DNA from: VAZQ01 sp963725185
GTDB taxonomy: Bacteria > Pseudomonadota > Alphaproteobacteria > Rhizobiales > Xanthobacteraceae
Length of the DNA: 64,000 nt
Direction: 5' to 3'
NCBI GenBank assembly: GCA_963725185.1
Contig: CAVRXO010000006.1
Coordinates: forward strand, 744,001 to 808,000
Shown piece by piece: positions 36,522 to 45,774 of the stretch. A program made the translations under genes and the position numbers. Position 1 is the stretch's first letter. Every line of letters starts with the position of its first letter. The notes beneath the pieces were generated by a model. The model saw nothing but the letters and a program-made list of their open reading frames with translations, made no database searches and was not told the origin of the DNA.

Positions 36522-37500
36522 ATGCCCATCGATCGCCGCCGAATTCGTCGGCCTGGCCGGAGGTATCGCGACATTCGGCGTCGGCGCGCGCGCCGCACGG
36601 GCGGAGGCCTATCCGTCCCGGCCCGTGCGCATCATCGTCGCCACCTCGGCCGGCGGAGGGACCGACTTTGCCGCCCGCCTGGTTGCCCAGTGGCTGACGC
36701 AAAAGCTCGGCCAGTCCTTCATTGTCGAGAACCGTCCGGGCGGCAACAACAATATCGGCACCGAGGCGGCCGCGCGCTCGCCGGCCGACGGCTATACGTT
36801 GTTCATGGCCAACTCGGTCAATACGATCAACGCGGCGCTCTATCGAACGCTCAGCTACGACTTCATTGCCGATTTCCAGCCGGTGGTGCATGTCATGCGC
36901 TCGCCGCTGTTGATGATGGTCCACCCATCGGTTCCCGCCCGGACGGTGCCCGAGTTCATCGCTTACGCGAAGGCAAATCCGGACCGCATCAGCATGGGCT
37001 CCGGCGGCAACGGGTCGAGCAGCCATATGGCGGGCGAGCTGTTCATGTTGATGGCCGGCGTCAAGCTGGTCCACGTGCCCTATCGCGGCGAGTCGTTGGC
37101 GATGGCCGATCTGATCGGCGGGCAAGCGCAGGTCGTGTTCGCAACCACCGGCTCGGCGATCGTGTTCGCCAAGGCCGGCAGCGTGCGGGCGCTGGCGGTG
37201 ACGACGCAGGCGCGCCTGGACGGCCTTGCCGATATCCCGCCCTTGGCGCAGTTCCTGCCCGGTTACGAGGCGCAGGGCTGGAGCGGCCTGTGCGCGCCGA
37301 AGAACACGCCGGCGGAAATCGTCGCGCTGCTCAACCAGGAGATCAACATCGCCCTTGCGGATCCCAAGATCAGGCAACGCGTGGCCGATATGGGCGGAAC
37401 TGCACCGGGAGGGTCAGCGGCCGAGTTCGCCAAGTTCCTCGCCGACGACGTCGCGAAATGGACCAAGGTGGTGAGTTTCTCCGGTGCCATGGCGCATTGA
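36522..37500 (+). CDS. Bug/TctC-type receptor, classical subfamily, frameshifted near the start
   Basis: Corrected, a 325-aa receptor of the classical Bug type: a Tat-like start (MPIDRREFVGLAGG), YPSRPVRIIVATSAGGGTD, NRPGGNNNIGTEAAARSPAD, SMGSGGNGSSSHMAGELF and VPYRG. One extra C near 36539 (CGCCGCCGAA) breaks the frame 6 codons after the ATG. GAGGGAGG precedes the ATG. Unlike the other five receptors here it lacks the PGG-x-Y/FD-x-Y-x-RL motif. It binds a carboxylate-like ligand by family analogy. It lies 51 bases after a hydrolase gene and 119 bases before another receptor gene. Confidence 0.85.
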
Positions 37501-37619
37501 TTCCCGCGCTCGCGCAACATGACGAGCCGCCTCCGATCGACGCGACCGCGAGCCGCCTCGTTGCGCTCGACTTGGCGACCCGTATAGGATCGGACCATCG
37601 GTTGCCCGACGGAGACGGC

Positions 37620-38651
37620 ATGCGGTGCATCTTCATCCTGCTCCAGGCGCTCGTGGTTGCGCTGTGCGTGGGCGAGCCCCGCGCTGCCGGAGCCGAACCG
37701 ATCGCCGATTTCTACCGCCAGAAGACGATCACCTTTGTCACGGTTTTTGCTCCCGGCGGGACTTATGACCTCTACGGCCGGCTGGTTGCGACCCACCTGC
37801 CGGATTTCATCCCGGGCAACCCGAAAATCGTGGTCCAGTATCTGCCGGGTGCCGGCGGCCTCAACGGTGCGGTTCATCTCGCCACGCAGGCCCCTCGGGA
37901 TGGCACCGAAATCGGCATGGTGGACCGCGCCATCGCGGTCAATCAGGTCCTGCGCACCGCCGGCGTGCCACTGGACACAAGAAAGTTTCAGTGGATCGGC
38001 AGCGTCTCGAGCTACGGCGGCGTGATGCAGGTGGCCGGCCGGACCGGGGTCAAGAGCACCGATGATCTGCGCCGGATCCCGCTCGTGATCGGATCCTGGG
38101 GCGTTGAGACCTCGAGCTACACCATTCCGGTGCTGCTCAATGCTCTTGCCGGCACCAAATTCAAGGTGGTGACCGGATATCGCGGCGCGGCCGAGGTGGA
38201 TCTTGCCGTCGAGAGCGGCGAGGTGGACGGCCGCATGTCCTCATGGCCGACGCTCAAGGAGACGAAGGCCGAGGCGCTCGCGGAAGGCAAACTGGTCGTG
38301 GTCATGCAGAGCGGCGTCAAGCGCAATCCTGATCTTGCGCAGGTCCCGCTGGTGGCGGAGCTCGCGACCAGCGAGCAGGGCCGGCATATCCTGGAGTTCA
38401 TCGACTCCGAATCCGGGATCGGCTGGAGCGTGCTCGCCCCGCCCGGAGTGCCTCCGGACCGGATCGCGGCGTTGCGCCAGGCCTTCGACCGCATGGTCGC
38501 CGACCCGAAGTTCCTCGCCGACGCGCAGGCAAAGCATCTCGACGTCGTGCCGAGCACCGGGCAGGAACTGGAGGCGCTGGTGCTGCGCACGCTGTCGGTT
38601 CCGGCAGCGGACATCGCCGCCATGAACAACCTGCTGGCCGCCAAGAAATAG
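37620..38651 (+). CDS. Bug/TctC-type receptor
   Basis: A 343-aa exported receptor of the PGG-x-YD-x-Y-x-RL subfamily. Signal peptide CIFILLQALVVALCVGEP; mature motifs FYRQKTITFVTVFAPGGTYD, YGRLVATHLPDFIPGNPKIV, LPGAGGLNGAVHLA, APRDGT and APPGVPPDRI. ACGGAGACGGC precedes the ATG. It follows a classical Bug receptor and precedes a TauD-type dioxygenase by 16 bases, so the solute it binds may be linked to the oxygenase substrate. No TctA or TctB gene is nearby. Confidence 0.87.
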   Translation: MRCIFILLQALVVALCVGEPRAAGAEPIADFYRQKTITFVTVFAPGGTYDLYGRLVATHLPDFIPGNPKIVVQYLPGAGGLNGAVHLATQAPRDGTEIGMVDRAIAVNQVLRTAGVPLDTRKFQWIGSVSSYGGVMQVAGRTGVKSTDDLRRIPLVIGSWGVETSSYTIPVLLNALAGTKFKVVTGYRGAAEVDLAVESGEVDGRMSSWPTLKETKAEALAEGKLVVVMQSGVKRNPDLAQVPLVAELATSEQGRHILEFIDSESGIGWSVLAPPGVPPDRIAALRQAFDRMVADPKFLADAQAKHLDVVPSTGQELEALVLRTLSVPAADIAAMNNLLAAKK

Positions 38652-38667
38652 GGAGCCCTGGAAACGC

Positions 38668-39522
38668 ATGCCGCTCGTCGTGAAACCTTTGTCGCCGGCG
38701 CTGGGCGCCGAAATCCTCGGTGTCGACCTGCGGGAGGAAACTCCTCCGGAAACAGTTGCCGCCATCGTCGATGCCTGGCACCGGCACCTGGTCATCCTGT
38801 TCAGAGACCAGTCGCTGTCGGAGGACGACCAGATACGGTTCGCGCGGCACTTCGGCGTCCTGCAGCAACGCACGCGGCCGCCGGAGCACCGCAACGAAAA
38901 GTCGATCATCAAGCATCCCGAGACCACGATGCTGGTGTCGAACATTCGCGAGAACGGCAAGCTGATCGGCTCGCTGCCCGACGGCGAGATGCATTTCCAT
39001 TCCGACCAGTGCTACTTGGAGCGGCCCGCCAAGGGCACCTTCCTGTATGCCATCGAGATCCCGCACCAGGGCGGCGACACGCTCTTCCTCAACATGTACA
39101 AGGCCTACGAGACACTGCCGTCGGCCCTCAAGGCGCGCGCCGAAGGCAAGAAGGCACTCAACGCTTACCTCTATGATTCCACGACCCGCGAGGGCAACGA
39201 GGCCAAGCTCGACCTTTCCATCCACCCGCATTTCGTGCAGCCGGTCGTTCGCACCCACCCGGATACGCAGCGCCGGGCGCTCTACGTCAATCGGCTGATG
39301 ACGCGCAGCGTCGAGGATATGGACGAAGCGGAGGGGGAAGCGTTGCTGCGCCAGCTGTTCGCGCACATCGAGCAGGACCAATTCATCTATGCGCACAAAT
39401 GGCAGGTCGGCGATCTTGTCCTGTGGGACAACCGCTGCACCTTGCACGCCCGCACGGATTTCAGCGACCAGGAGCGCCGCATGCTGCGGCGTGTCGTGGT
39501 CACAGGCGACCGCGCATTTTGA
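38668..39522 (+). CDS. TauD/TfdA-family Fe(II)/2-oxoglutarate-dependent dioxygenase
   Basis: A 284-aa enzyme of the TauD/TfdA family. Iron ligands: His and Asp of HFHSDQCY and a distal His in WDNRCTLHARTDF; the 2-oxoglutarate Arg lies in RRMLRRVVVTGD. The N-terminus LSPALGAEILGVDLRE is typical. The family hydroxylates sulfonates, phenoxyacetates, carnitine precursors and other acids, often causing C-S or C-O cleavage. It follows a Bug receptor by 16 bases, which fits uptake and breakdown of one acidic compound. The exact substrate cannot be told. Confidence 0.88.
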   Translation: MPLVVKPLSPALGAEILGVDLREETPPETVAAIVDAWHRHLVILFRDQSLSEDDQIRFARHFGVLQQRTRPPEHRNEKSIIKHPETTMLVSNIRENGKLIGSLPDGEMHFHSDQCYLERPAKGTFLYAIEIPHQGGDTLFLNMYKAYETLPSALKARAEGKKALNAYLYDSTTREGNEAKLDLSIHPHFVQPVVRTHPDTQRRALYVNRLMTRSVEDMDEAEGEALLRQLFAHIEQDQFIYAHKWQVGDLVLWDNRCTLHARTDFSDQERRMLRRVVVTGDRAF

Positions 39523-39592
39523 ATCGAGAGGGATGTTGTATTAGAATTGGCGGCGGTTCGCGTGGAACTTCGCCGGAGCACGGAGCATTCCG

Positions 39593-40507
39593 ATGTCGAA
39601 GCCTGCAAGAGAGCCCAATCGCCGCCGCGATCGATCCAAAGCGCTGCTGCGCCGTGCCTCGCTTGCAATTCTCGGTGCGGGCATTGCGATGTTTGCCGCC
39701 GCAGTCGCGCAAGCTTCGGCGCAGGAGGGGGCACCCGCAAACGCCAAGATCCCGGAACTCGCCTCAGTCCGGTTCGCCTGGCTCGTCGTGGGGGTCGATT
39801 GGCTCGACCCGCCGCCGGGATTGGGGCGCGGGCCGATCCGGCCCGACCCCGCCCATCCCTACCGTGGCAACCGGGATGGCGGCCAAGTGACGCCGCATAT
39901 CGGCAACACCAAGGATCCGGTGCTCAAGCCCTGGGCGGCGCGACAGATGCAGGACTCGAACGATGAGGTGCTGAGCGGCAAGCGCGGGCTTCCCTTCTCG
40001 GCCCAATCGGCCTGCTATCCGGGCGGCGTTCCCGAGCAACTGCTGACGCCGGCCGAGCCGTTCTATTTCATCCAGACCCCGAAGGAAGTCTGGATGATCT
40101 GGCAGACCGATCACGCGGTGCGACGCATCTACATGACCGACCAACATTCCGAGGCTTTGGCGCCTTCATGGTTCGGCGAGTCGATCGGCCGCTACGAAGG
40201 CGGTGACACGCTGGTGGTCGACACGATCGGGCTGCAGGCCCATAACAGCTATCTCGATTGGTTCCGCACGCCGCACACCGAGAAGCTGCACGTGATCGAG
40301 CGCTTCAAGGTGTCCGCCGATGGCAAGGCCTTGGACGCCCTGGTCAAGGTCGAGGATCCCGACACCTTCAACGAGCCGCTCTACATGGCGCGGCGCTGGC
40401 GCAAGGTGCCGAATCCGCTGCTGGAGATGGTCTGCGCCGAGAACAACGGCGATCATTTCGGCAAGAACCTGTTCCCGGTGCCGCACGCCGATACGCCGGA
40501 TTTCTGA
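39593..40507 (+). CDS. Exported protein distantly related to the expanded family (copy 6)
   Basis: A 304-aa exported protein (hydrophobic segment ASLAILGAGIAMFAAAVAQA). It shares the same block order as the five close paralogs: a Cys in SACYPGGVPEQLL, then VRRIYMTDQHSEALAPSWFG, ESIGRYEGGDTLVVDTIG (matching GYSIGKW and TLEVETR) and a second Cys in MVCAENNGDHF. The shared order and paired cysteines suggest a common fold, although identity is low. Proteins with GDTLVVDT are common and uncharacterised. GGAG lies 6 bases before the ATG. It ends 8 bases before the MBL-fold gene. Confidence 0.75.
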   Translation: MSKPAREPNRRRDRSKALLRRASLAILGAGIAMFAAAVAQASAQEGAPANAKIPELASVRFAWLVVGVDWLDPPPGLGRGPIRPDPAHPYRGNRDGGQVTPHIGNTKDPVLKPWAARQMQDSNDEVLSGKRGLPFSAQSACYPGGVPEQLLTPAEPFYFIQTPKEVWMIWQTDHAVRRIYMTDQHSEALAPSWFGESIGRYEGGDTLVVDTIGLQAHNSYLDWFRTPHTEKLHVIERFKVSADGKALDALVKVEDPDTFNEPLYMARRWRKVPNPLLEMVCAENNGDHFGKNLFPVPHADTPDF

Positions 40508-40515
40508 CATCCAGC

Positions 40516-41508
40516 ATGTCGCCCTACTACCACGGCCCCGTCTCCGACCACTTTGACGGCATCTGTTTTTTCGATCCGTTCGGCGCACCGCCGCGCAGCC
40601 GGCGCGACCTGTTTGCTTGGTTCGTCGATCGTCAGTGGCGTGGCACCAAATCGAAGTGGCCGAAATGGGCGCCATCGCCTTATGCCGACCGTCCGCCGGA
40701 GCGGGTCGAAGGCGCCGCCTGGCGCATCTCCTATGTGGGCCATGCCAGCTGGCTCATCCAGACCGCAGGTCTCAACTTGTTGCTCGACCCGGTATGGTCG
40801 GAACGCGCGTCGCCGTTCCGCCTGGTCGGACCGAAGCGGGTCAACGATCCGGGTATCGCCTTTACGGACCTGCCGCCGATCGACGTCGTGCTGGTGTCGC
40901 ACGGCCACTACGATCATCTCGATGTCGCGACGCTGTCGCGGCTGGCGGCCGCCCATCATGCCCGCGTGATCACGCCGCTTGGCAACGACATCATCATGCG
41001 AAATCACGATCCCGCCATCGCGGCGCAAGGCTACGACTGGGACGACCGGGTGGAGATCGGCGCCGGCATGGCGGTGACGCTCGTTCCCACGTCGCATTGG
41101 TCGGCGCGCAACCTGTCCGACCGCAACATGTCGCTGTGGGCGTCGTTCGTGATCGAAACGCCGGGCGGGCGTCTCTATTTCGTCGGCGATTCCGGCTATG
41201 GCGACGGCCGCTACTTCCGCCGCGCGCGCGAGCGGCACGGCCCGTTCCGGCTCGCCATCCTGCCCATCGGAGCCTACGAGCCGCGTTGGTTCATGCACGA
41301 CCAGCACATGAACCCGGCCGAGGCCGTGCAGGCATTGGGCGACTGCGGCGCAGAGATGGCGCTCGCCCACCATTACGGCACGTTCCAGCTGACCGACGAG
41401 GCGATCGACGCGCCGCTCCTCGCGCTGGCCGACGCGCTCAAGGCCGCCGGCATTTTGCCGGAACGATTCCGCGCATTGCGCCCCGGGGAAGTGTGGCAGG
41501 GAAAGTGA
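40516..41508 (+). CDS. Metallo-beta-lactamase-fold hydrolase (NAPE-PLD/RomA-like)
   Basis: A 330-aa protein. The metal motif SHGHYDHLD (H-x-H-x-D-H), the later TSHW, GDSGYGDG and LAHHYGTFQLTDE place it in the N-acyl-phosphatidylethanolamine phospholipase D/RomA-like branch of the MBL fold. The N-terminal block FDGICFFDPFG and the KSKWPKW segment are typical. It is cytoplasmic or membrane-associated with no signal peptide. The chosen start leaves 8 bases after the upstream stop codon. Substrate unknown; phosphodiester or lactone hydrolysis is plausible. Confidence 0.87.
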   Translation: MSPYYHGPVSDHFDGICFFDPFGAPPRSRRDLFAWFVDRQWRGTKSKWPKWAPSPYADRPPERVEGAAWRISYVGHASWLIQTAGLNLLLDPVWSERASPFRLVGPKRVNDPGIAFTDLPPIDVVLVSHGHYDHLDVATLSRLAAAHHARVITPLGNDIIMRNHDPAIAAQGYDWDDRVEIGAGMAVTLVPTSHWSARNLSDRNMSLWASFVIETPGGRLYFVGDSGYGDGRYFRRARERHGPFRLAILPIGAYEPRWFMHDQHMNPAEAVQALGDCGAEMALAHHYGTFQLTDEAIDAPLLALADALKAAGILPERFRALRPGEVWQGK

Positions 41509-41559
41509 AAGTCCGCTGCCGCAAGCGGTCGGAGTCCCGGATGAGGCCATGACGCGCCG

Positions 41560-42783
41560 TCACTGCGCCGCGTGCGCTGCTGCCTCCAACGGTCCTACCG
41601 TTTTTTCCAACCAATCGACAATCACCTGGGCGATCTGGTCGCTGTTCTTCTCCATCATCATCATGTGGCCGTTACCGTGGATGCCGATGTCGGCCAGCCT
41701 GATGAAGGTGATGGGCACGCCGGCCTGCTCCAGATATTCGACATTGCAGTGATTGTATCCAGCGTAGAACGATGCCTCGGCTTCGAGGACCAGGATCGGG
41801 CGGTCGCCGACCGCGACGAGCTTGCGGGCGGGCTCCTTCTGGCGCCAGCATCTGGCCAGATCCCGCCGCTCGGGCTTCTCCTGCTGGACGAACTGCAGCG
41901 GTAAATCCGCGCTGACGGGTGGCACATAGGCGAGCGGGATAGTGGTAAGCCCGTATGGCTTCACGCCGGGATTGTCGCGGTAGTAATCGTCCTCGGTCTG
42001 CTTGATGGCCTTTTCCCACGGCGTGTCGAAGACCTGCGCGCTCTGCACGACCACGTCATGCACCGGCGGCCCGGCCGGCTCCGCTGCGACGATGGCTTTG
42101 ACCAAGGCGGGCCGCGCTTGCGCGACCGGCCAGGCATAACCGCCGGATTGCGAATGAACCAAAAGGATCGAAGGCCCGATCCGATCGAGCAGGGCAGCCA
42201 GCGCATCCACGTTCATCTGCGCCTGGTTGGTGCGGTCCAGCATGCCGGGCACATCCGACGACCAGTATTGATCGAAGGCCGGATCGCCCGGCTCCCCCTT
42301 GCCGGGCCACTGGGTATGCAGGCTCGCTTGCGGCCACAGCTTGTAGCGCTCCTGGGAGGTGAACTTCTCCAGAACATATTGCAGCGGCTGCGCCGTCATC
42401 GTCCCGTACGCTTCCGGCACGAACGAGGACCGCCCGCGCGCCGCCTGGTCCACCACGTAGACCGCGAAGCCCCGGCGCAGGAAATACTGCGCCCATCCCG
42501 GACGCCCGTCCGGCGTGGAAAACCACCCGACACCGGTTTGATTGCCGCCATGGACGAGCACAATCGGAAACGGGTGCTTCAGATTCTGCGGTATGCGGTA
42601 GTCCACATACACTTGTCCGACGATGTGGGTCGCGGGATGCTCCCGGTCGTAATGGCCGCCGGCGTAGAACGAGCCTTCGCTGGCGATCACCAGCGGCTCT
42701 TGGCCATGCGCCGGTTGCTGAGCGATCGCGGCTGTTGGAATCCAGGCCATCAATCCGAGCGCGACTGCAAACAGTCCTTTCAT
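41560..42783 (-). CDS. Exported alpha/beta hydrolase (esterase-like)
   Basis: A 407-aa exported protein (signal peptide FAVALGLMAWIPTAAIAQ). VLVHGGNQTGVGW is the oxyanion loop, VHSQSGGYAW carries the nucleophile Ser, and IGIHGNGHMMMMEKN holds a His near the C-terminus. It resembles secreted esterases of the type that include polyester or carboxylate ester hydrolases, but the ligand is unknown. GGGAGGAACG precedes the ATG at 42783. It ends a leftward set with a Rieske oxygenase, a ThDP enzyme and a Bug receptor. Confidence 0.83.
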   Translation of the reverse strand: MKGLFAVALGLMAWIPTAAIAQQPAHGQEPLVIASEGSFYAGGHYDREHPATHIVGQVYVDYRIPQNLKHPFPIVLVHGGNQTGVGWFSTPDGRPGWAQYFLRRGFAVYVVDQAARGRSSFVPEAYGTMTAQPLQYVLEKFTSQERYKLWPQASLHTQWPGKGEPGDPAFDQYWSSDVPGMLDRTNQAQMNVDALAALLDRIGPSILLVHSQSGGYAWPVAQARPALVKAIVAAEPAGPPVHDVVVQSAQVFDTPWEKAIKQTEDDYYRDNPGVKPYGLTTIPLAYVPPVSADLPLQFVQQEKPERRDLARCWRQKEPARKLVAVGDRPILVLEAEASFYAGYNHCNVEYLEQAGVPITFIRLADIGIHGNGHMMMMEKNSDQIAQVIVDWLEKTVGPLEAAAHAAQ

Positions 42784-42844
42784 GCGTTCCTCCCTCGTTC
42801 CCACCGCACACCGGCCGAGCTGGTGCTTGCGCGTGAGCATGCTC

Positions 42845-44102
42845 TCACGGGCCACCATCGCTCACGGCTGGCGGCACAACCCCATTCTGCGGACGCACCT
42901 CGGGCGCGTCCATGGCGGCCTTGGCTTTGGCGACGACTTCGGGGGCGGCGTTGATGGTCTCGGCGACGATCGCGGCGACCTCGTCGGCGCTCATGGGATC
43001 GATGGCGAATCTGCAGCTTCTCGACCTCGGCCAGGAAGGCCTTGTCCTTGAGGGTCGCGGCGAACGCCGCGCGCAGGAGCGCCAGCCGCTCCGGCGGAAT
43101 GCCGGGCGGCGCCAGATACGGATGCCCGAGCCCGGCCGGGGAAGAGATCAGCTTGAGGATCGCCCGCTGCTCCGGCGTCGCGGCAAGCTCGGTCAAGAGC
43201 GGCACGTCGGGCAGGTCCTTGTCGCGCTTGACGCCGGCCTGGGCCAGGAACGCGACCTTGTTCTCCTTGAGCCAATCGGGGTGCTGGCTCTCGATCGAGT
43301 TGATGCCGAAGGCGCGCGCCTGCACCTCGCCGCGCTGCAGTGCCAGATTGATGTCCTCGGAGGTCTTGTAGCCGATCACCAGCTTGAACCGGGTGCCGAG
43401 CACGTTGTTCATGGCGGTGGGAATGATGGAGAGACCGGAGCCGGCGCCGGTCGACCCCAGCACGATCTCCTTCTCCATGGCCTGCTTGATGGTGGTGATG
43501 CCGGCGGTGCGCCAGGCCAGGATGACCTCGTTCTCCGATCCGGTCGAGCCGAGCCAGCTGAACTTTCCGGCATCGAAGCGCACGCCACGACCGTCGAGCA
43601 CCTGATGCAACGGCATGGCGTTGTGGATGCTGGCGACGGTAAGCCCGTCCCTGGGCGCGATGTTGTACATGTAGTTGGTCGCCAGCACGTTGCCGCCGCC
43701 CGGCATGTTCTGGACGATCAGGGTCGGATTGCCCGGAATGTAACGGCTCATGTGGCGCGCGATCACGCGCGCCGTGAGATCGTAGACGCCGCCCACACCG
43801 GTGCTGGTGATGATGGTGATGGTCTTGCCTTCGTAGGGGGACTGGGCACGCGCCGGCACGGCGGCAAGCGCGGCAAAGGCGGCGAGGAGGAGTAGGGTTG
43901 CAGCGCCCCTCGCCCTCCCCGGACTTGATCCGGGGATTGCGGGGAGAGGGCTACGCCCACCGCGCGAAAACCAGAACTCGACGCGGTGAGGGGGCGTTTC
44001 CACACGCTCAGAATCGCGGAGACGCCCCCTCATCCCGACCTTCTCCCCGCAAGCGGGGAGAAGGAGCGCGCCGAGTTCGCGGCAGTTCGTTGGATCACTC
44101 AT
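42845..44102 (-). CDS. Bug/TctC-type receptor, frameshifted, with repeat-derived N-terminal extension
   Basis: The receptor body is clear: signal peptide LLLLAAFAALAAVPARAQ, YEGKTITIITSTGVGGVYD, TARVIARHMSRYIPGNPTLI, NMPGGGNVLATNY and APPGIPPERL. One extra base near 43013 breaks the frame close to the end; corrected, it ends ADEVAAIVAETINAAPEVV and onward to the stop at 42845. Upstream of the signal peptide the frame stays open through an extragenic repeat that is read as LPACGEKVGMRGRL, back to an ATG at 44102. That extension, about 65 aa, is unlikely to be functional; the original start may have been lost, or a GTG inside the repeat may be used. Confidence 0.72.
43917..44064. repeat. Composite rhizobial extragenic palindromic element
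   Basis: Three hairpins follow one another: CCCCGGA-CTTGA-TCCGGGG (43917-43935), a 14-bp stem with one mismatch (43988-44001 with 44018-44031), and CCTTCTCCCCGC-AA-GCGGGGAGAAGG (44039-44064, perfect). This looks like the mosaic palindromes common between rhizobial genes. Here it sits between the ThDP enzyme gene and the Bug receptor and keeps an open reading frame on the minus strand. Confidence 0.75.
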
Positions 44103-44119
44103 AGACGCTGTGCGTATTC

Positions 44120-45758
44120 TCATTGATAGCGCGAGAAGTCGTAGCCTTCCTTGGCGATGATCTCGATCAGGAACGGGGCGCCGGATTGCGTCGCGTCGAT
44201 CGCCTCCTTGATGGCGGGAACGATGTCGGCCGGCTTCTCGACGCGGCGCGAAGCGACGTTGAGGCCTTCGGCCACCTTGGCGTAATTCGCCGCCCACCGA
44301 CATGGCGCCATATTTCCGGGTCGAGGTCTTGAGCACGTCGCGCTCGGCCGCCATCACGCCGTTGTTGAAGACGACGGTGAGAATGGCGATGCGGTTGCGG
44401 GACGCAGTCTCGATGTCGAGCCCGGTCATGCCGAACGAGCTGTCGCCCATGATATTGATGCAGAGCTTCTCGGGCGCCGCCAGCTTCGCCCCCATGATGA
44501 GGCCAAGCCCATAGCCGAGCTGGGTCGACTTGCCCCAGCCCATGTAGGAGCCGGCCACGGTCGTCTCCCAGAACGGCAGCAGTTGCTCGCGCGGGCTCCC
44601 GGAATCGTGGGTGATGATGACGTCGTCGCGGTCGACCGTGCGCATCAAGTCGCGGATCACGCGGTACTGATTGATCGGGGTCTCGTCCGAATCGAGATGC
44701 TTGGCCCATTCGGCGAGCCACGCCTTCTTGGCCGTAGCGATCTCTTCCTTGAGCGAGGCCAGCGCATTGCCGCCGGCGCGGCCCCTCTGCCGCTCGACCT
44801 CGGCGATCAGCGCATCGATGACCAGCGCGGCATCGCCGATCAAGGCCTGGTCGGCGCGATAGTCCTTGTTGATATCGCCGGCCTCGTTGGTGGAATGGAT
44901 GATGGTCTTGCCGGCCGGCACGCCGGGCCCGAACGAGGTCTTGGTGAGGCTGGAGCCGATCGCCAGAACCAGATCGGCACGGGCCATGAAGGTGGCAAAC
45001 ATCTTCGAGCGCGAGCGGGTCGAGGCCCCCAGGGCCAGGGGATGGCTGTCCGGGATGGCGCTCTTGCCCGGATTGGTGGCGACCACCGGCGCCGGAACGA
45101 GCTCGGCGAGCGCGGCGAGACGATCGCCGGCCCGCGCGTAGTGCACGCCCTGCCCGGCCCACAACACCGGATGCTTGGCGGCGAGCAACGCCTTGACGGC
45201 TTCCTTGACCAGGTCCGGATCCGGCGCCGTCCGCAGCATGGGCACCGGCACGTAGTCGAGCTCGCCCTCGAAGCTCGCTTCAAATACCTCGTTGGGAATC
45301 TCGAGCAGCACCGGCCCGCCCTTGCCGCTGCGCATGGCATGAAAGGCACGACGCATCAGGTCCGGCAGCTCCTGCACGTCGTGCGCCATGGCGGACCATT
45401 TGGTGACGCTGCGGTAGACTTCGGCGGCCCGGAAGGTCGGCCGGATATATTGCCGCTCCGGCGCAAACCCGGCCGGAATGATCAGCATCGGCACGTTCTC
45501 CGAATAGGCCTGCGCGACGCCCGGGAATGCATTCTCGATGCCCGGTCCGTGCTGGGCCGCGAATACGCCGTTTTGCTGGCCGCGGCGGATGCGCGAATAG
45601 CCATCCGCCATGCCGACGCCAACCCGCTCCTGCCGGCACAGGATCGGCCTGATGTCGAGCTCGGCACAGGCCTCGATCAATGGGTTGCGCGGATAGCAAG
45701 CCAGAAAGCCGGTCCCCTCGCGACGAAGAATTTCGGCAACAACAGCGGCGCCATTCAT
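44120..45758 (-). CDS. Thiamine diphosphate-dependent enzyme (acetolactate synthase-like), frameshifted
   Basis: Corrected, about 545 aa with the three domains of the POX/AHAS group: an N-terminal Pyr domain with the catalytic Glu in CRQERVGVGMADGYSR, a central domain, and a C-terminal ThDP domain with MGDSSFGMTG and, later, VFNNG (GD-S to NN motif). One extra G near 44290 (SVGG to NYAKV) shifts the frame before the last 60 residues, which continue as AEGLNVASRRVEKPADIVPA to the stop at 44120. Members decarboxylate 2-oxo acids or oxalyl-CoA; the substrate is not clear. It starts 16 bases after the Rieske gene. Confidence 0.83.
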
Positions 45759-45774
45759 TGTCTGATCTTCCAAT

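Noticed and set aside
36522..38651. One 709-aa rightward protein in the receptor region
   Set aside because: It is an out-of-frame reading of the first receptor joined to the true second receptor; the first receptor reads well in another frame after one base is removed.
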